NCBI RefSeq assembly: GCF_003584105.1
Contig: NZ_QXFO01000026.1
Coordinates: 174,245 to 238,244, forward strand
Source: Flagellimonas taeanensis
GTDB taxonomy: Bacteria; Bacteroidota; Bacteroidia; Flavobacteriales; Flavobacteriaceae
Length of the DNA: 64,000 nucleotides
Direction of reading: 5' to 3'
Part shown: positions 18,975-28,339 of the stretch, piece by piece
Numbering within the stretch: position 1 is the stretch's first letter
How the letters are laid out: every line of letters begins with the position of its first letter
Notes under the pieces: generated by a model
Told to the model about the DNA's origin: nothing
Databases searched by the model: none
What the model saw: the letters and a program-made list of their open reading frames with translations, nothing else
Position numbers and translations under genes: made by a program

Positions 18975-19735
18975 TTTACTCCCAGATTGTCCAGAAAGTC
19001 CTTTCTATAGGATTTGCTTACCCTGAAAAGTTTTTGGTTCTTCATCCTCACATCGATTTCATTGAATTCTGAATGCACCAATTCCAAAATGAAATCAGTA
19101 TTGATTATCGTGGACCTGTGGATTCGGATAAATTTTGGATCATTGAGCTTTTCCAACATGCTCTTCAGGGACTCCCTCAGCACATATTTTTTGTCTTCCA
19201 CATAGATCTCACAATAATATCCTGAAGCAATGATGTATTTGATATTGTCCATTTCAACCATAATGGTTTTGTTCCCTTGCCGGACAAAAAGCCTGGAAGT
19301 GGTATGCTGCACCTCGACCATGTTATGGAATTGGGAAAGGAGTTTCTTGAACTTTTCCTCATAATCATTGGCTTCCAGATTGAACTTTAGCTTTCTGATG
19401 CTTTCAGCAAATCTGTCGTTTCGAAAAGGTTTCAATAAGAAGTCGATGGCAAAGGCATTGAAGGCCTCAATGGCATAATGGTCATAAGCAGTGATGAAGA
19501 CCACTAAAGGAAATTTTTTAGGGTTGATGGATTTGAGGATGTCAAACCCATCCATGTCCTTTAACTGGATATCCAAGAAAACCACATCGGGTCCCTGCCT
19601 GTCTATGGCCGCTATGGACTCTTCCCCATTCCTGCACTTCCCGACAATTTCGAACTCAGGGTATTCCTTCAACAAATCCAGGACCCTTTGTCTGGCCAAT
19701 AGCTCATCATCAATGACTATCGTTTTGTATTTCAT
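18971..19735 (-). CDS. LytTR response regulator (system 2)
   Basis: 254 residues. Receiver with VIDDE pocket, phospho-acceptor Asp55 in FLDIQLKDMDG and FLLKPF, then a LytTR domain (about 150-254, FIRIHRSTIINTDFI). It is close to the system 1 regulator throughout. It lies divergent to the susC gene at 20043, with 307 bases between, so it is the natural candidate to control SusC/SusD pair 2. Confidence 0.93.
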   Translation of the reverse strand: MKYKTIVIDDELLARQRVLDLLKEYPEFEIVGKCRNGEESIAAIDRQGPDVVFLDIQLKDMDGFDILKSINPKKFPLVVFITAYDHYAIEAFNAFAIDFLLKPFRNDRFAESIRKLKFNLEANDYEEKFKKLLSQFHNMVEVQHTTSRLFVRQGNKTIMVEMDNIKYIIASGYYCEIYVEDKKYVLRESLKSMLEKLNDPKFIRIHRSTIINTDFILELVHSEFNEIDVRMKNQKLFRVSKSYRKDFLDNLGVK

Positions 19736-20042
19736 GTGGTCTTGATATCAAATAAAATCACGAGAATTTAAGAATAATCCTGAACAGTACGGTCCCAAAA
19801 CAGGCATTGAAAATGCAAAAACAGGGTATGTCGTACCAATATCCAACCCACCCAATTCATTTTAACGGTCAGTTAAATCATAATTGGCCCTGCGATACAG
19901 GGAAATCGTGGGAGATTGGATAAAGTCCAGATCAATTAACGGGTTGTTCGTTCCCAAAATCAAGGTGTTCACTTCATTCATTCATGGCCAAGCAGATTAG
20001 CTCTATATGTTTATGCACAACTAACTATAATATGTATTCAAT
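19736..20042. other. Divergent promoter region between LytTR regulator and susC 2
   Basis: 307 AT-rich bases that must hold the promoters of both operons. A near-consensus -7 box TATGTTTA is seen at 20006-20013 on the plus strand, without a matching -33 element. LytTR sites could not be assigned by eye. Confidence 0.4.
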
Positions 20043-23000
20043 ATGATGACTAAATTGAAATTTATTTTCTTGCTTCAGTTCCTTCTCCTTGCTTGGTTGG
20101 GAACTGCCCAAGAAAGAACAATTACCGGGACGGTCAGGGATGATGAGCGTATATCCTTGCCCGGGGTGAATGTCATTGTCAAAGGGACCACAAGAGGGAC
20201 CCAAACTGATTTTGACGGCAATTATTCAATCGGGGCCAGTAGAGGCGAGACCTTGGTGTTCAGCTATTTGGGCCTGCAAACCCAAGAGGTGGTGATAGGG
20301 AACGCTTCAAGTGTGGATGTTACCATGCTGGAAGATGCCCAGGCCCTGGAAGAAGTTGTAGTGACAGGTGTTCTGGGAACAAAATCCCAGCCAAGGGCTC
20401 AAGGTTTTGCATCCACCAACCTGAGCAATGCCGATCTGACGGACGTGACCAATACCAACCCGTTCGAGTCACTATCGGGCAAGGTGGCCGGTGTGGACAT
20501 TACCACTCCCGCACAGCCGGGAGCCTCTTCCAAGGTAATCGTAAGGGGATTCTCGTCCATCACAGGTTCAAACTCACCACTCTATGTGGTGGATGGCACC
20601 CCGATTAACAGTAGCTCGAATGGTTCATTGGAATCTGCATTTAACCGCTCATTTGATGGAGGGTCGGGCATAAACGACCTCGACCCCAATAGCATAGAAT
20701 CCATGACCGTACTGAAAGGAGCGGCGGCCACGGCCGTATATGGATCAAGGGGAGCCAATGGGGCCATTTTGATCACCACCAAAAAAGGAAGAAAAGAGTC
20801 AAGGATAAGTGTGGATTTTACCACTTCCATTGACTTTTTGGAAGTCTCAAGGGTGCCACATCTGCAAAACCAATTTGGGCAGGGATGGAACGGGTTGAGC
20901 TATTCTTCCTTACCGATGGGTGGTTTGGGGGCCAGCAACGAAAATGGATCGTGGGGACCGGCCTTCAATGGGCAGGTAAGACCATGGGGACAGATCATCG
21001 ACAATTCCCAGCAAATAAAGCCCTATGTGGCATTGCCGGACAATATCAAGGATTTTTATGATGTGGGCCAGGTCTATACCAATTCCGTGAGAATAGGCGG
21101 TGGTGGCACAAACTCTGATTTTTCCCTTGGGTTCACCAATACCGACAGTGATGGGGTCATTCCTACCGAAGCAGATGCATACGATAGAAAAGTGTTCAAT
21201 CTAAATGCCGGGGTGAACAATGAAAAGTTTAGCGTCAGGGCGAGCTTAAATTATGCAAAAAGGGACCAGAACGTAGTAAATACGGGCCAAGGTGATCAGG
21301 CAGGTGAAGGAAACACCTTTTCCCAGGAAATCATCCAGATACCCAGGGACATCAGTTTGGTGGATCTGAAGGATTATCAAAACAATCCATTCAACAACAA
21401 CAGTAATTTCTACACCCCTTTTGCTTCCAATCCGTATTGGGTGCTGAACGAAAATGCGACCAAGATCAACAGCAACCGTGTTTTTGGGAACATTAACCTG
21501 ACGTACAATTTTAGCCCTACGCTAAGTGCTTCTTGGCAAATCGGGGCCGATATCGAAAATGTAAATCGTAAGAGTTATGGTGCGATTGTCGATTACCTGC
21601 CTGGATCTCCACAAGATTTATTGGCGGCTCTCCCCATTGTGGGAGGTGTGACCGAATATCGGTTGGAACGCAAACAATACGACACGTATTTTACCCTCAA
21701 CCACGAGTACGACATCACGGAAGACTTGAACCTAACAACTTCTGCAGGGGTAGCTTTCAACCAAAGATCTACGGATGCACTTCAAGTTTCGGTGACAGAC
21801 TTGGATATCCCAAACTACTACGAAATAAGCAATAGTGCTTCCACACCGAGTACCGGCCAATCGAATACGTTGAGACGGACCATAGGATTGTTTGCGACCA
21901 GCACCTTGGGTTATGCCAATCGTTATTTCCTGACCTTGACGGCAAGGAACGACTGGTCATCCACTCTGCCCATAGGGCAGAACTCCTATTTCTATCCTTC
22001 GGCAACGGCAAGTATCATCTTGTTGGATAATAATGCTACTTTTTTGAAGCTTAGGGGAGGAGTGTCCCAAGTAGGTAACGATACCACTCCGTACAATACG
22101 GAATCTGCATTGGTCCAAGGTTTGGCCGGGGCCTATTTCGGTCAGATCAATATGCCTTTGGGAGGTGTAAATTCATTTGAATTGAGCTCCCAATTGGGAA
22201 ACAGTTTATTGAAACCGGAAATCACGAACGAATACGAAATCGGTACCGAGGCCTCCTTTTTTAATAGAAGGATCACGTTGGACGCCGCTTTTTATAAAAA
22301 GGACACCAAAGATCTATTGTTGGATCGTTTATTGCCAAGATCTACGGGATACCTTAACATCACTGGAAATTATGCGAGTGTGACCAACAAGGGAATAGAG
22401 CTTGTTTTGGGACTCACTCCGTTCAGGTCCAATAATTTTACTTGGGACATTAATTACACCTTTACAAAAAATGAGAACGAGGTGACCGATCTACAAGGCT
22501 TGGAAAGGTTTGAGATCAACAGCTCCTATGCTACCTACTTCTATGCGGAAGAAGGACAACCTTTGGGTGTTTTTAGGTTTCGTGGCCCAGCAGTGAACGA
22601 TCAAGGGCAATATATAGTTGATGGCAATACGGGCTTCTATACCCAAGATTCCGAAGAGCAGTACTTGGGCACATCCCAAAGGGATTTCATCATGGGACTT
22701 AAGAACTCGTTCAGGTACAAGAACTTTAGGCTGTCGTTCAGCATGGACTGGAAAGAAGGGGGCAAGATGTATTCCTACACCAATAGACTTCTCGGCTTTA
22801 CCGGGAACTCCATTGCCACGACCTATAATGAACGTAAACCCTTCATCATTCCCAATTCTGTGGTGGAGAACAGTGATGGGACCTTTTCGGAAAACACCAC
22901 ACCGATCAGTTTTGAAGACGTGACCAATTTTTGGGGGACTGCAAGTAACCCCGCCATTGAGTATACCCATGTGATCGACAAAACGTTCGTTCGCCTCAGG

Positions 23001-23231
23001 GATTTGTCATTTACCTATAGTGTTTCAAGCGATTTTGCCAAGACCATGGGACTTTCGGCCGCATCCATAACCTTCTACGGCAAAAATTTGGCCTTATGGA
23101 CACCGGACGCAAACCCTTACATGGATCCCGAGGTCTCCACTTTTGGCAACGACCTCGCCAGTGAGTTTGGGGAATTTGCTGCCAACCCAGCACAAAGGAC
23201 CTATGGGGCGGCATTGAAGTTTTCATTCTAA
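20043..23231 (+). CDS. SusC/RagA-type TonB-linked outer membrane protein (pair 2)
   Basis: 1062 residues. Signal peptide ending at LGTAQ, CarboxypepD-like domain with GVNVIVKGTTRGTQTDFDG, plug domain with NSPLYVVDGTPI and VYGSRGANGAILITTKKG, and a long barrel ending in AALKFSF. The first 110 residues closely match those of SusC 1, while the barrels differ, so ligands are likely different. The first gene of a five-gene run: susC, susD, two lipoproteins and an S8 protease. This order recalls BT2264-BT2261 of Bacteroides, a SusCD complex that I recall co-purifying with peptides. Confidence 0.95.
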   Translation: MMTKLKFIFLLQFLLLAWLGTAQERTITGTVRDDERISLPGVNVIVKGTTRGTQTDFDGNYSIGASRGETLVFSYLGLQTQEVVIGNASSVDVTMLEDAQALEEVVVTGVLGTKSQPRAQGFASTNLSNADLTDVTNTNPFESLSGKVAGVDITTPAQPGASSKVIVRGFSSITGSNSPLYVVDGTPINSSSNGSLESAFNRSFDGGSGINDLDPNSIESMTVLKGAAATAVYGSRGANGAILITTKKGRKESRISVDFTTSIDFLEVSRVPHLQNQFGQGWNGLSYSSLPMGGLGASNENGSWGPAFNGQVRPWGQIIDNSQQIKPYVALPDNIKDFYDVGQVYTNSVRIGGGGTNSDFSLGFTNTDSDGVIPTEADAYDRKVFNLNAGVNNEKFSVRASLNYAKRDQNVVNTGQGDQAGEGNTFSQEIIQIPRDISLVDLKDYQNNPFNNNSNFYTPFASNPYWVLNENATKINSNRVFGNINLTYNFSPTLSASWQIGADIENVNRKSYGAIVDYLPGSPQDLLAALPIVGGVTEYRLERKQYDTYFTLNHEYDITEDLNLTTSAGVAFNQRSTDALQVSVTDLDIPNYYEISNSASTPSTGQSNTLRRTIGLFATSTLGYANRYFLTLTARNDWSSTLPIGQNSYFYPSATASIILLDNNATFLKLRGGVSQVGNDTTPYNTESALVQGLAGAYFGQINMPLGGVNSFELSSQLGNSLLKPEITNEYEIGTEASFFNRRITLDAAFYKKDTKDLLLDRLLPRSTGYLNITGNYASVTNKGIELVLGLTPFRSNNFTWDINYTFTKNENEVTDLQGLERFEINSSYATYFYAEEGQPLGVFRFRGPAVNDQGQYIVDGNTGFYTQDSEEQYLGTSQRDFIMGLKNSFRYKNFRLSFSMDWKEGGKMYSYTNRLLGFTGNSIATTYNERKPFIIPNSVVENSDGTFSENTTPISFEDVTNFWGTASNPAIEYTHVIDKTFVRLRDLSFTYSVSSDFAKTMGLSAASITFYGKNLALWTPDANPYMDPEVSTFGNDLASEFGEFAANPAQRTYGAALKFSF

Positions 23232-23249
23232 AATCAAAAAAAAGAAAAA

Positions 23250-24683
23250 ATGAAAAAACTAATATTGAGTATAGTTTGTCTGACCTTGGTATTGACTTCA
23301 TGTGAAGATCAGATGGACATCAACAGAGATCCTGACAGTTTGCCAGCAGAAGGTGTTGAACCGGCCACACAGCTGCCGATAGCCATTGCAGGCATAGCAG
23401 GGGGGCAAGGGGCAGAACTGGCCATTATAGGCGGGATGTGGTCTCAGTTTTGGACCCAGAGCAATTCTGCAAACCAATATAGGACCATAGATGCTTACTC
23501 CATTACTTCTTCGAACTATCAAGGGGGTTGGAACAACCTTTACGATGCTTTGGGGGATGTGAGAAACATCAAAAGGAACGCCTTGGCATCTGAAAACTGG
23601 AACTATTATTTGATCGCCACGGTATTGGAAACCTATGCGTCGCAGATATTGGCGGACTGGTACGATCAAATCCCATATGCAGAGGCCAATGACATGGCCA
23701 ATTTTGAGCCTAATTTCAATACAGGTGAAGAAGTATATGATCTGATGATCGCTGACCTCAATGATGCCCTTTCCAAGAACCTTGGAGCTTCAAAAGGGAA
23801 CATTCCATTGAACGATGATTTCATTTTTGGAGGTGATATGGCGAAGTGGGTACAATTTGCCAACACCATGAAACTGAAAATCTTCTTAAGACAAGCGGAT
23901 GCCAGGCCAAGTGTCGCGCAAAGCGGCATCGGTGCATTGGGGAACAATTTCCTGACCGAGGATGCCGCAATGACCCAGTTCATCAACGAGGCCAACAGGA
24001 GCAACCCTCTCTACGAAAGTGATAGGAGGCAGTTGAACGTTGCCACAAACTTGAGGGCAAGCACGACCATGTACTCTTATTTGTCGGCCAACAACGACCC
24101 AAGGTTGGATCTTTACTATGGCCCCGGGAATCCATTGAACCAAGGCGATTACCAAAGTTTGGCCGCACCCAATTCCGTTTCAGTGGTAAACCTGTCTGCG
24201 ACCACGCCGGTATACTTTATTTCGGCGGAACAAAGTCTGTTCATGCAGGCAGAGGCAAGGGAAAGATTTTCAGGAGGAGCAGGGGCCAAGGCTTTGTACG
24301 ATCAAGCGGTAACTACATCATTTGCGAAATGGGGATTGGACGCTACCCCTTTCATCGCTGTAGGGGGGGCATATGAATACCCTTCCTCAGGAACTTTTGA
24401 TGAAAAATTGACCGCGATAATCACCCAAAAATGGATATCGAGTTTCCCTGGAAATGGTTTTGAATCCTTCTTTGAACAGAACAGAACCGAAATTCCAGCC
24501 GTATCGGCCGTTCCGCAGACGAGCGAGGGGTATGTCCCGGGCCAATTTGCCTATTCGGTAAACGGTTCCACAGGAGGGGCCTTCCCCAAAAGGTTGGAAT
24601 GGCCAAGTGATGAGCTTTCAAGAAATGCCAATGCACCCGATGCCCCTGTGAAGGTAACGGTGCCCGTTTGGTGGGATAACTAA
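23250..24683 (+). CDS. SusD-like surface lipoprotein (pair 2, SusD_2 type)
   Basis: 477 residues, lipoprotein signal with Cys18 (LVLTSC) followed by EDQMDINRDP, a common opening of the shorter SusD_2 type. Conserved helical segments include ATVLETYASQILADWYDQIPY and YFISAEQSLFMQAEARERF, and a Trp-rich patch MWSQFWTQSNSANQY typical of the family. It lies 18 bases after susC 2 and should form the lid of that channel. The family variant is the one usually seen with the BT2263-type partner. Confidence 0.93.
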   Translation: MKKLILSIVCLTLVLTSCEDQMDINRDPDSLPAEGVEPATQLPIAIAGIAGGQGAELAIIGGMWSQFWTQSNSANQYRTIDAYSITSSNYQGGWNNLYDALGDVRNIKRNALASENWNYYLIATVLETYASQILADWYDQIPYAEANDMANFEPNFNTGEEVYDLMIADLNDALSKNLGASKGNIPLNDDFIFGGDMAKWVQFANTMKLKIFLRQADARPSVAQSGIGALGNNFLTEDAAMTQFINEANRSNPLYESDRRQLNVATNLRASTTMYSYLSANNDPRLDLYYGPGNPLNQGDYQSLAAPNSVSVVNLSATTPVYFISAEQSLFMQAEARERFSGGAGAKALYDQAVTTSFAKWGLDATPFIAVGGAYEYPSSGTFDEKLTAIITQKWISSFPGNGFESFFEQNRTEIPAVSAVPQTSEGYVPGQFAYSVNGSTGGAFPKRLEWPSDELSRNANAPDAPVKVTVPVWWDN

Positions 24684-24695
24684 TTTAATACTAAG

Positions 24696-25307
24696 ATGAT
24701 GAGAAAAATATCGATATACATACTTGCCCTTATGGCATTTGTTGCAACGGTCTCCTGTCATAAAGAGACTACGGAAGGACTTTCCTTGGTCACAAACTAT
24801 GCCGTCTTTGAATATGAGGCCTTGGTTGTGGTAGAGGTGGGCGATGACTATACCCCGAATGCCAATGCAACGGAGAATGGGCAGAGCATTGCAATTGAGA
24901 CTTCCAGCAATGTGGATACCAACACGGTGGGAATTTATGGCGTTACGTATTCGGCCATCAACTCTGATGGTTTTGAGGCCAGTGTGTTCCAAACCGTGGT
25001 GGTCCATGATCCGAGTATAATAGGAACCGATGTTTCTGGAAATATCTGGGACAAAGGGAACAATTCCAGAACCGGGGTCATCAGTCTGGTCGAAGGGACC
25101 ACCAGTATTTTTTATGCGACTGATTTTGGGTTTGCCGGGGCATTTCCCGTGTACTTTCAGATGGATGGGGATGTCATTTCGGAAATCCCGCAAACCTATG
25201 CGTTTGACGTTTCCAACGTTGACCTCACCTATGATCCTGTGACACGGGAGTTCACAACACTGATACACCCACAAGGTTTTGGGTACACATTTGAATATCA
25301 AAATTAA
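24696..25307 (+). CDS. Surface lipoprotein with Ig-like DUF5011 and DUF5012-type C-terminus
   Basis: 203 residues. Lipoprotein signal (ATVSC, Cys21), an Ig-like fold of the DUF5011 type (about 40-115, with VEVGDDYTPNANATENG and GIYGVTYSAINSDGFEAS), then a C-terminal domain starting near GNIWDKGNNSRTGVISLV that resembles the DUF5012/BT_2262 domain. It lies 12 bases after susD. In the Bacteroides counterpart this lipoprotein is part of the outer-membrane SusCD complex. The family assignment is from memory of the pattern and should be confirmed. Confidence 0.7.
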   Translation: MMRKISIYILALMAFVATVSCHKETTEGLSLVTNYAVFEYEALVVVEVGDDYTPNANATENGQSIAIETSSNVDTNTVGIYGVTYSAINSDGFEASVFQTVVVHDPSIIGTDVSGNIWDKGNNSRTGVISLVEGTTSIFYATDFGFAGAFPVYFQMDGDVISEIPQTYAFDVSNVDLTYDPVTREFTTLIHPQGFGYTFEYQN

Positions 25308-25319
25308 AACATCAAAAAC

Positions 25320-25832
25320 ATGAAGAATATATATAAACTGAAATTCTTTTTGGCACTTGTGGTTGTCATGTCCCTAACATCTTGTGATGAGGGCGGCGAT
25401 CCCGATCCAGGATTCACCACGACTGTCGATTTTGCAGGGGACTGGTTCATCGTGGGGTATTTTGAAGATGGAAGTATTGCCTATGGCGGGGATTATGTGT
25501 TGTACTCCACCTATAATACAGCTTCAAACGATGAAAATTTCTGGATAGATGACCATGGGGCTTTCTTTGAGATCAAGACAAAGGTCCAAGCCAATTTTGA
25601 TGCGCTGACCTTTTCAGGGGAGGCAAATTCCGAGGAACTCTACACAGAAGGTACGGTGACCGTGAGCAATGGAAAGATCATCACCGATGGTGGCAGATCT
25701 TTTGGGACAGAAACCGTTGTGGACAGTATCTATTTTGAGGCCGAGTTTGATTGGGATCCTGGAACGATCTACAGATTTGGTGGTCATAGAAGAACCGGTT
25801 TTTTGGAAGATGATGCACCACATATCAATTGA
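25320..25832 (+). CDS. Surface lipoprotein, lipid-binding-like (BT_2261 type)
   Basis: 170 residues. Lipoprotein signal (LTSC, Cys22) followed by DEGGDPDPG, then a beta-barrel-like body with FAGDWFIVGYFEDG, LYSTYNTASNDENFWIDD and DWDPGTIYRFGGHRRTGFLE. The WxIDD and GHRRTG features match the Pfam Lipid_bd group, which follows the DUF5012 lipoprotein in the BT2264-BT2261 operon. Ligand unknown. It is the last gene before a strong terminator. Confidence 0.65.
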   Translation: MKNIYKLKFFLALVVVMSLTSCDEGGDPDPGFTTTVDFAGDWFIVGYFEDGSIAYGGDYVLYSTYNTASNDENFWIDDHGAFFEIKTKVQANFDALTFSGEANSEELYTEGTVTVSNGKIITDGGRSFGTETVVDSIYFEAEFDWDPGTIYRFGGHRRTGFLEDDAPHIN

Positions 25833-25857
25833 TTTAGGGTTTGATTGGTGGTTTGTC

Positions 25858-25886
25858 AAAAGGCGTCCGGTAGGACGCCTTTTTTC
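25858..25886 (+). terminator. Terminator of SusC/SusD operon 2
   Basis: AGGCGTCC - GGTA - GGACGCCT followed by TTTTT: a perfect 8-bp GC-rich stem extended by A/T pairs. The S8 protease gene begins 84 bases further on and so has its own promoter or depends on read-through. Confidence 0.9.
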
Positions 25887-25969
25887 ATTTTCTTAATTCT
25901 TAAAATAATCTTAAAACAACCAAAAGGAACCTCTCCCATAACTCTAGTATTAATCAAAAATCAAAAGAC

Positions 25970-27535
25970 ATGAAAAGCATGATTAAAAAAACGATTCAAA
26001 ATTGTTGCGGACTGATTCCGGTCCTTGGACTTCTAGTGGGCCAATTTGCTTTTGGCCAAGACACAATGCCCAAAAAGGATTGGCATCAATTGGACGGTGA
26101 CACGGGAATACATTTGGAACAGGCCTACGAACTGTTGCAGAACAGAAAATCGGAAAAGGTGGTTGTTGCCATTATAGACAGCGGTGTTGATTATTTGCAT
26201 GAGGATCTGCGCACGAAAATCTGGGTAAATACGGATGAGATCCCAGGCAATCTGATCGATGATGATAAAAATGGATATGTGGACGACATCCATGGCTGGA
26301 ACTTCATTGGGTTCCCAAATGGGGACAATGTTGAAAATGAAACCTTGATCGAGACCAGGATTGCCAGCGCCGGAAAAAACTATCCAGGAAGCAGGGAGAT
26401 GTACGAAGACGCAAAAAGGGCGTACCATATCCATAAAAAGGAAGCTGAGGAGAAAAAAGATCTTTATGGAAAATACCTGTCAGATATTGAGACCATCAAA
26501 TCCAAAGTAGATGCTTCAACGCAGAGTTTGGAGCAGGTCATTGGACAAATGGGAAGTTTGTCCAGTGTGGGAAAACTGCTGCTGAATGCCAAAAAAGAGG
26601 GAAAAGATGTTGATTTTGTTGAATCCCAGGTCAGGGAAGCGTATGCGTTTTATTCCAAGTCTTTGGATTATTACTACAACCCGTATTATGATTCCCGGCA
26701 TATTGTTGGGGACAACATCACCAATAAAGAGCAAAGGTCCTATGGGAACAATGACGTAAAAGGACCGGACCCATCCCATGGTACACACGTCGCGGGCATC
26801 ATCGGAGCGATCAGGGGCAATGGTCTGGGCATGGACGGGATTGCCGAGAATGTGGAACTGATGATCATTAGGGCGGTTCCCGATGGGGATGAAAGGGACA
26901 AGGATATTGACAATGCCATTAGATATGCGGTGAACAATGGGGCCGATATCATCAATCTAAGCTTTGGAAAGGATTATAGCTGGAAAAAGGAATGGGTGGA
27001 TGAAGCGGTGAGGTATGCGCACAGAAAAGATGTCCTGATAATCCATGCAGCTGGAAATTCGGCTAGGAAGCTCAATGGAAACAATAATTTTCCCAACAAG
27101 TATTTTGAAAGGGGAACTCTTTTTGGGCCCAAAGAAGCAAAAAATTGGATTGAGGTCGGGGCTACTACCCATCATTTTGACGAAGGCTTTGTCGCCAATT
27201 TTTCAAACTATGGAAAGGAGCAAGTGGATTTGGTGGCACCCGGGGCACAGATTTATTCGACAACCCCTAATGATTCTTATGCATATTTCAGCGGGACCAG
27301 CATGGCCGCTCCCATGGTCACGGGTCTTGCTGCCCTGTTAAAGTCCCATTTTCCACATTTTTCGTCACAGGAACTCAAGGACATCATATTGGAAAGTGTA
27401 AGAACTGTGGAGCATGAAGTGTACCAACCGGGTGGAAACCAAAAAGTACCCTTGAACATGCTCTCCGGGACTGGAGGAATATTGGATTGTGGGCAGGCCG
27501 TGAAAACCGCTTTGCTGAGGAGCAAGAACATATAA
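25970..27535 (+). CDS. Secreted S8 (subtilisin-like) serine protease
   Basis: 521 residues with a signal peptide (to about GQFAFGQ, 30). Catalytic triad visible: Asp70 in AIIDSGVDY, His270 in HGTHVAGIIGA, Ser444 in SGTSMAAPMVTG. The 200-residue gap between Asp and His is much longer than in subtilisin (about 30-40) and includes a helical, Lys/Glu-rich insertion (about 130-260, with KKEAEEKKDLYGKYL). This design is common in flavobacterial S8 proteases. Its position straight after the peptide-type SusCD operon suggests it makes the oligopeptides that the operon imports. Confidence 0.92.
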   Translation: MKSMIKKTIQNCCGLIPVLGLLVGQFAFGQDTMPKKDWHQLDGDTGIHLEQAYELLQNRKSEKVVVAIIDSGVDYLHEDLRTKIWVNTDEIPGNLIDDDKNGYVDDIHGWNFIGFPNGDNVENETLIETRIASAGKNYPGSREMYEDAKRAYHIHKKEAEEKKDLYGKYLSDIETIKSKVDASTQSLEQVIGQMGSLSSVGKLLLNAKKEGKDVDFVESQVREAYAFYSKSLDYYYNPYYDSRHIVGDNITNKEQRSYGNNDVKGPDPSHGTHVAGIIGAIRGNGLGMDGIAENVELMIIRAVPDGDERDKDIDNAIRYAVNNGADIINLSFGKDYSWKKEWVDEAVRYAHRKDVLIIHAAGNSARKLNGNNNFPNKYFERGTLFGPKEAKNWIEVGATTHHFDEGFVANFSNYGKEQVDLVAPGAQIYSTTPNDSYAYFSGTSMAAPMVTGLAALLKSHFPHFSSQELKDIILESVRTVEHEVYQPGGNQKVPLNMLSGTGGILDCGQAVKTALLRSKNI

Positions 27536-27584
27536 ACCCTATTCAAGGAGCAGGTGTTACTTGGCTCAAAATGGATTTGATTTG

Positions 27585-27613
27585 GTACGGGGCGTTGGCC
27601 CCGTACTTTTTTT
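27585..27613 (+). terminator. Terminator after the S8 protease gene
   Basis: GTACGGGGC - GTTG - GCCCCGTAC is a perfect 9-bp GC-rich stem followed by seven T. It sits 50 bases after the stop codon. Confidence 0.93.
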
Positions 27614-27680
27614 AAGGAAAATCAACTTTAAGGATTTTATATGCAGCTAATCCCATCTGTTGCCATGGTGATCAATAGTA

Positions 27681-28322
27681 CTAAATAAGTCCCCAATCCA
27701 CTGCTTTTTTGATCATGCCAACGGAGTTCTTCACATCCATTTTCACAAAAAGGTTCCGTTTGTGGGTGGCCACGGTATTGGCGCTTACGAACAAGAGGTC
27801 CGCGATTTCTTGGGTGGTATGCTCTTGGGCGATCAATTTGATCACCTCGATTTCGCGCTTGGTGATCATGGGGATGTCCCCATCCATTTTTTTGGGCTCC
27901 TCGGTCAGGCTTTCTATCATTTTTTCCGTCAGATGGGAACTCAGGACCTTCTTCCCATCATGGGCATCCTTTATCCCTTGGATGAGGTATTCCTTGGAGG
28001 CGTTCTTGAGCAGATATCCATTGGCGCCCACCTTGAACAAAGAGGTGATGATACTGCCCTCATCATTGGTGGTGAGCATGATGACCTTTACCTCCGGAAA
28101 CGATTTTTTTACATGCATGGTGGTTTCCAGTCCATCCATGGCCGGCATTTGAAGGTCCAATAACAGTACGTCCACAGGTTCCTTTTTGAGGAATTCCAAC
28201 ACTTCAAGACCATTGCAGGCGGTGCCAACTACGCTCAATGACCTATCCTTGGTCAAAATGGCCTTTAGGCCATCCAACATGATTTGGTGGTCGTCCGCTA
28301 ACAGTACCTTGATTTTTTCCAT
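27681..28322 (-). CDS. NarL/FixJ-type LuxR response regulator
   Basis: 213 residues. Receiver domain with LLADDH pocket, phospho-acceptor Asp56 in LLLDLQMPAMDG and the conserved TTNDEG and LLKNAS. C-terminal LuxR helix-turn-helix (about 148-213, with ITKREIEVIKLIAQEHTTQE, then VSANTVATHKRNLF). Partner of the histidine kinase gene 17 bases upstream. Its regulon cannot be read, but the kinase gene is divergent to the cyclase operon at 30444, so that operon is one candidate. Confidence 0.94.
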   Translation of the reverse strand: MEKIKVLLADDHQIMLDGLKAILTKDRSLSVVGTACNGLEVLEFLKKEPVDVLLLDLQMPAMDGLETTMHVKKSFPEVKVIMLTTNDEGSIITSLFKVGANGYLLKNASKEYLIQGIKDAHDGKKVLSSHLTEKMIESLTEEPKKMDGDIPMITKREIEVIKLIAQEHTTQEIADLLFVSANTVATHKRNLFVKMDVKNSVGMIKKAVDWGLI

Positions 28323-28339
28323 AGGGTTGTTTTTTTTAT

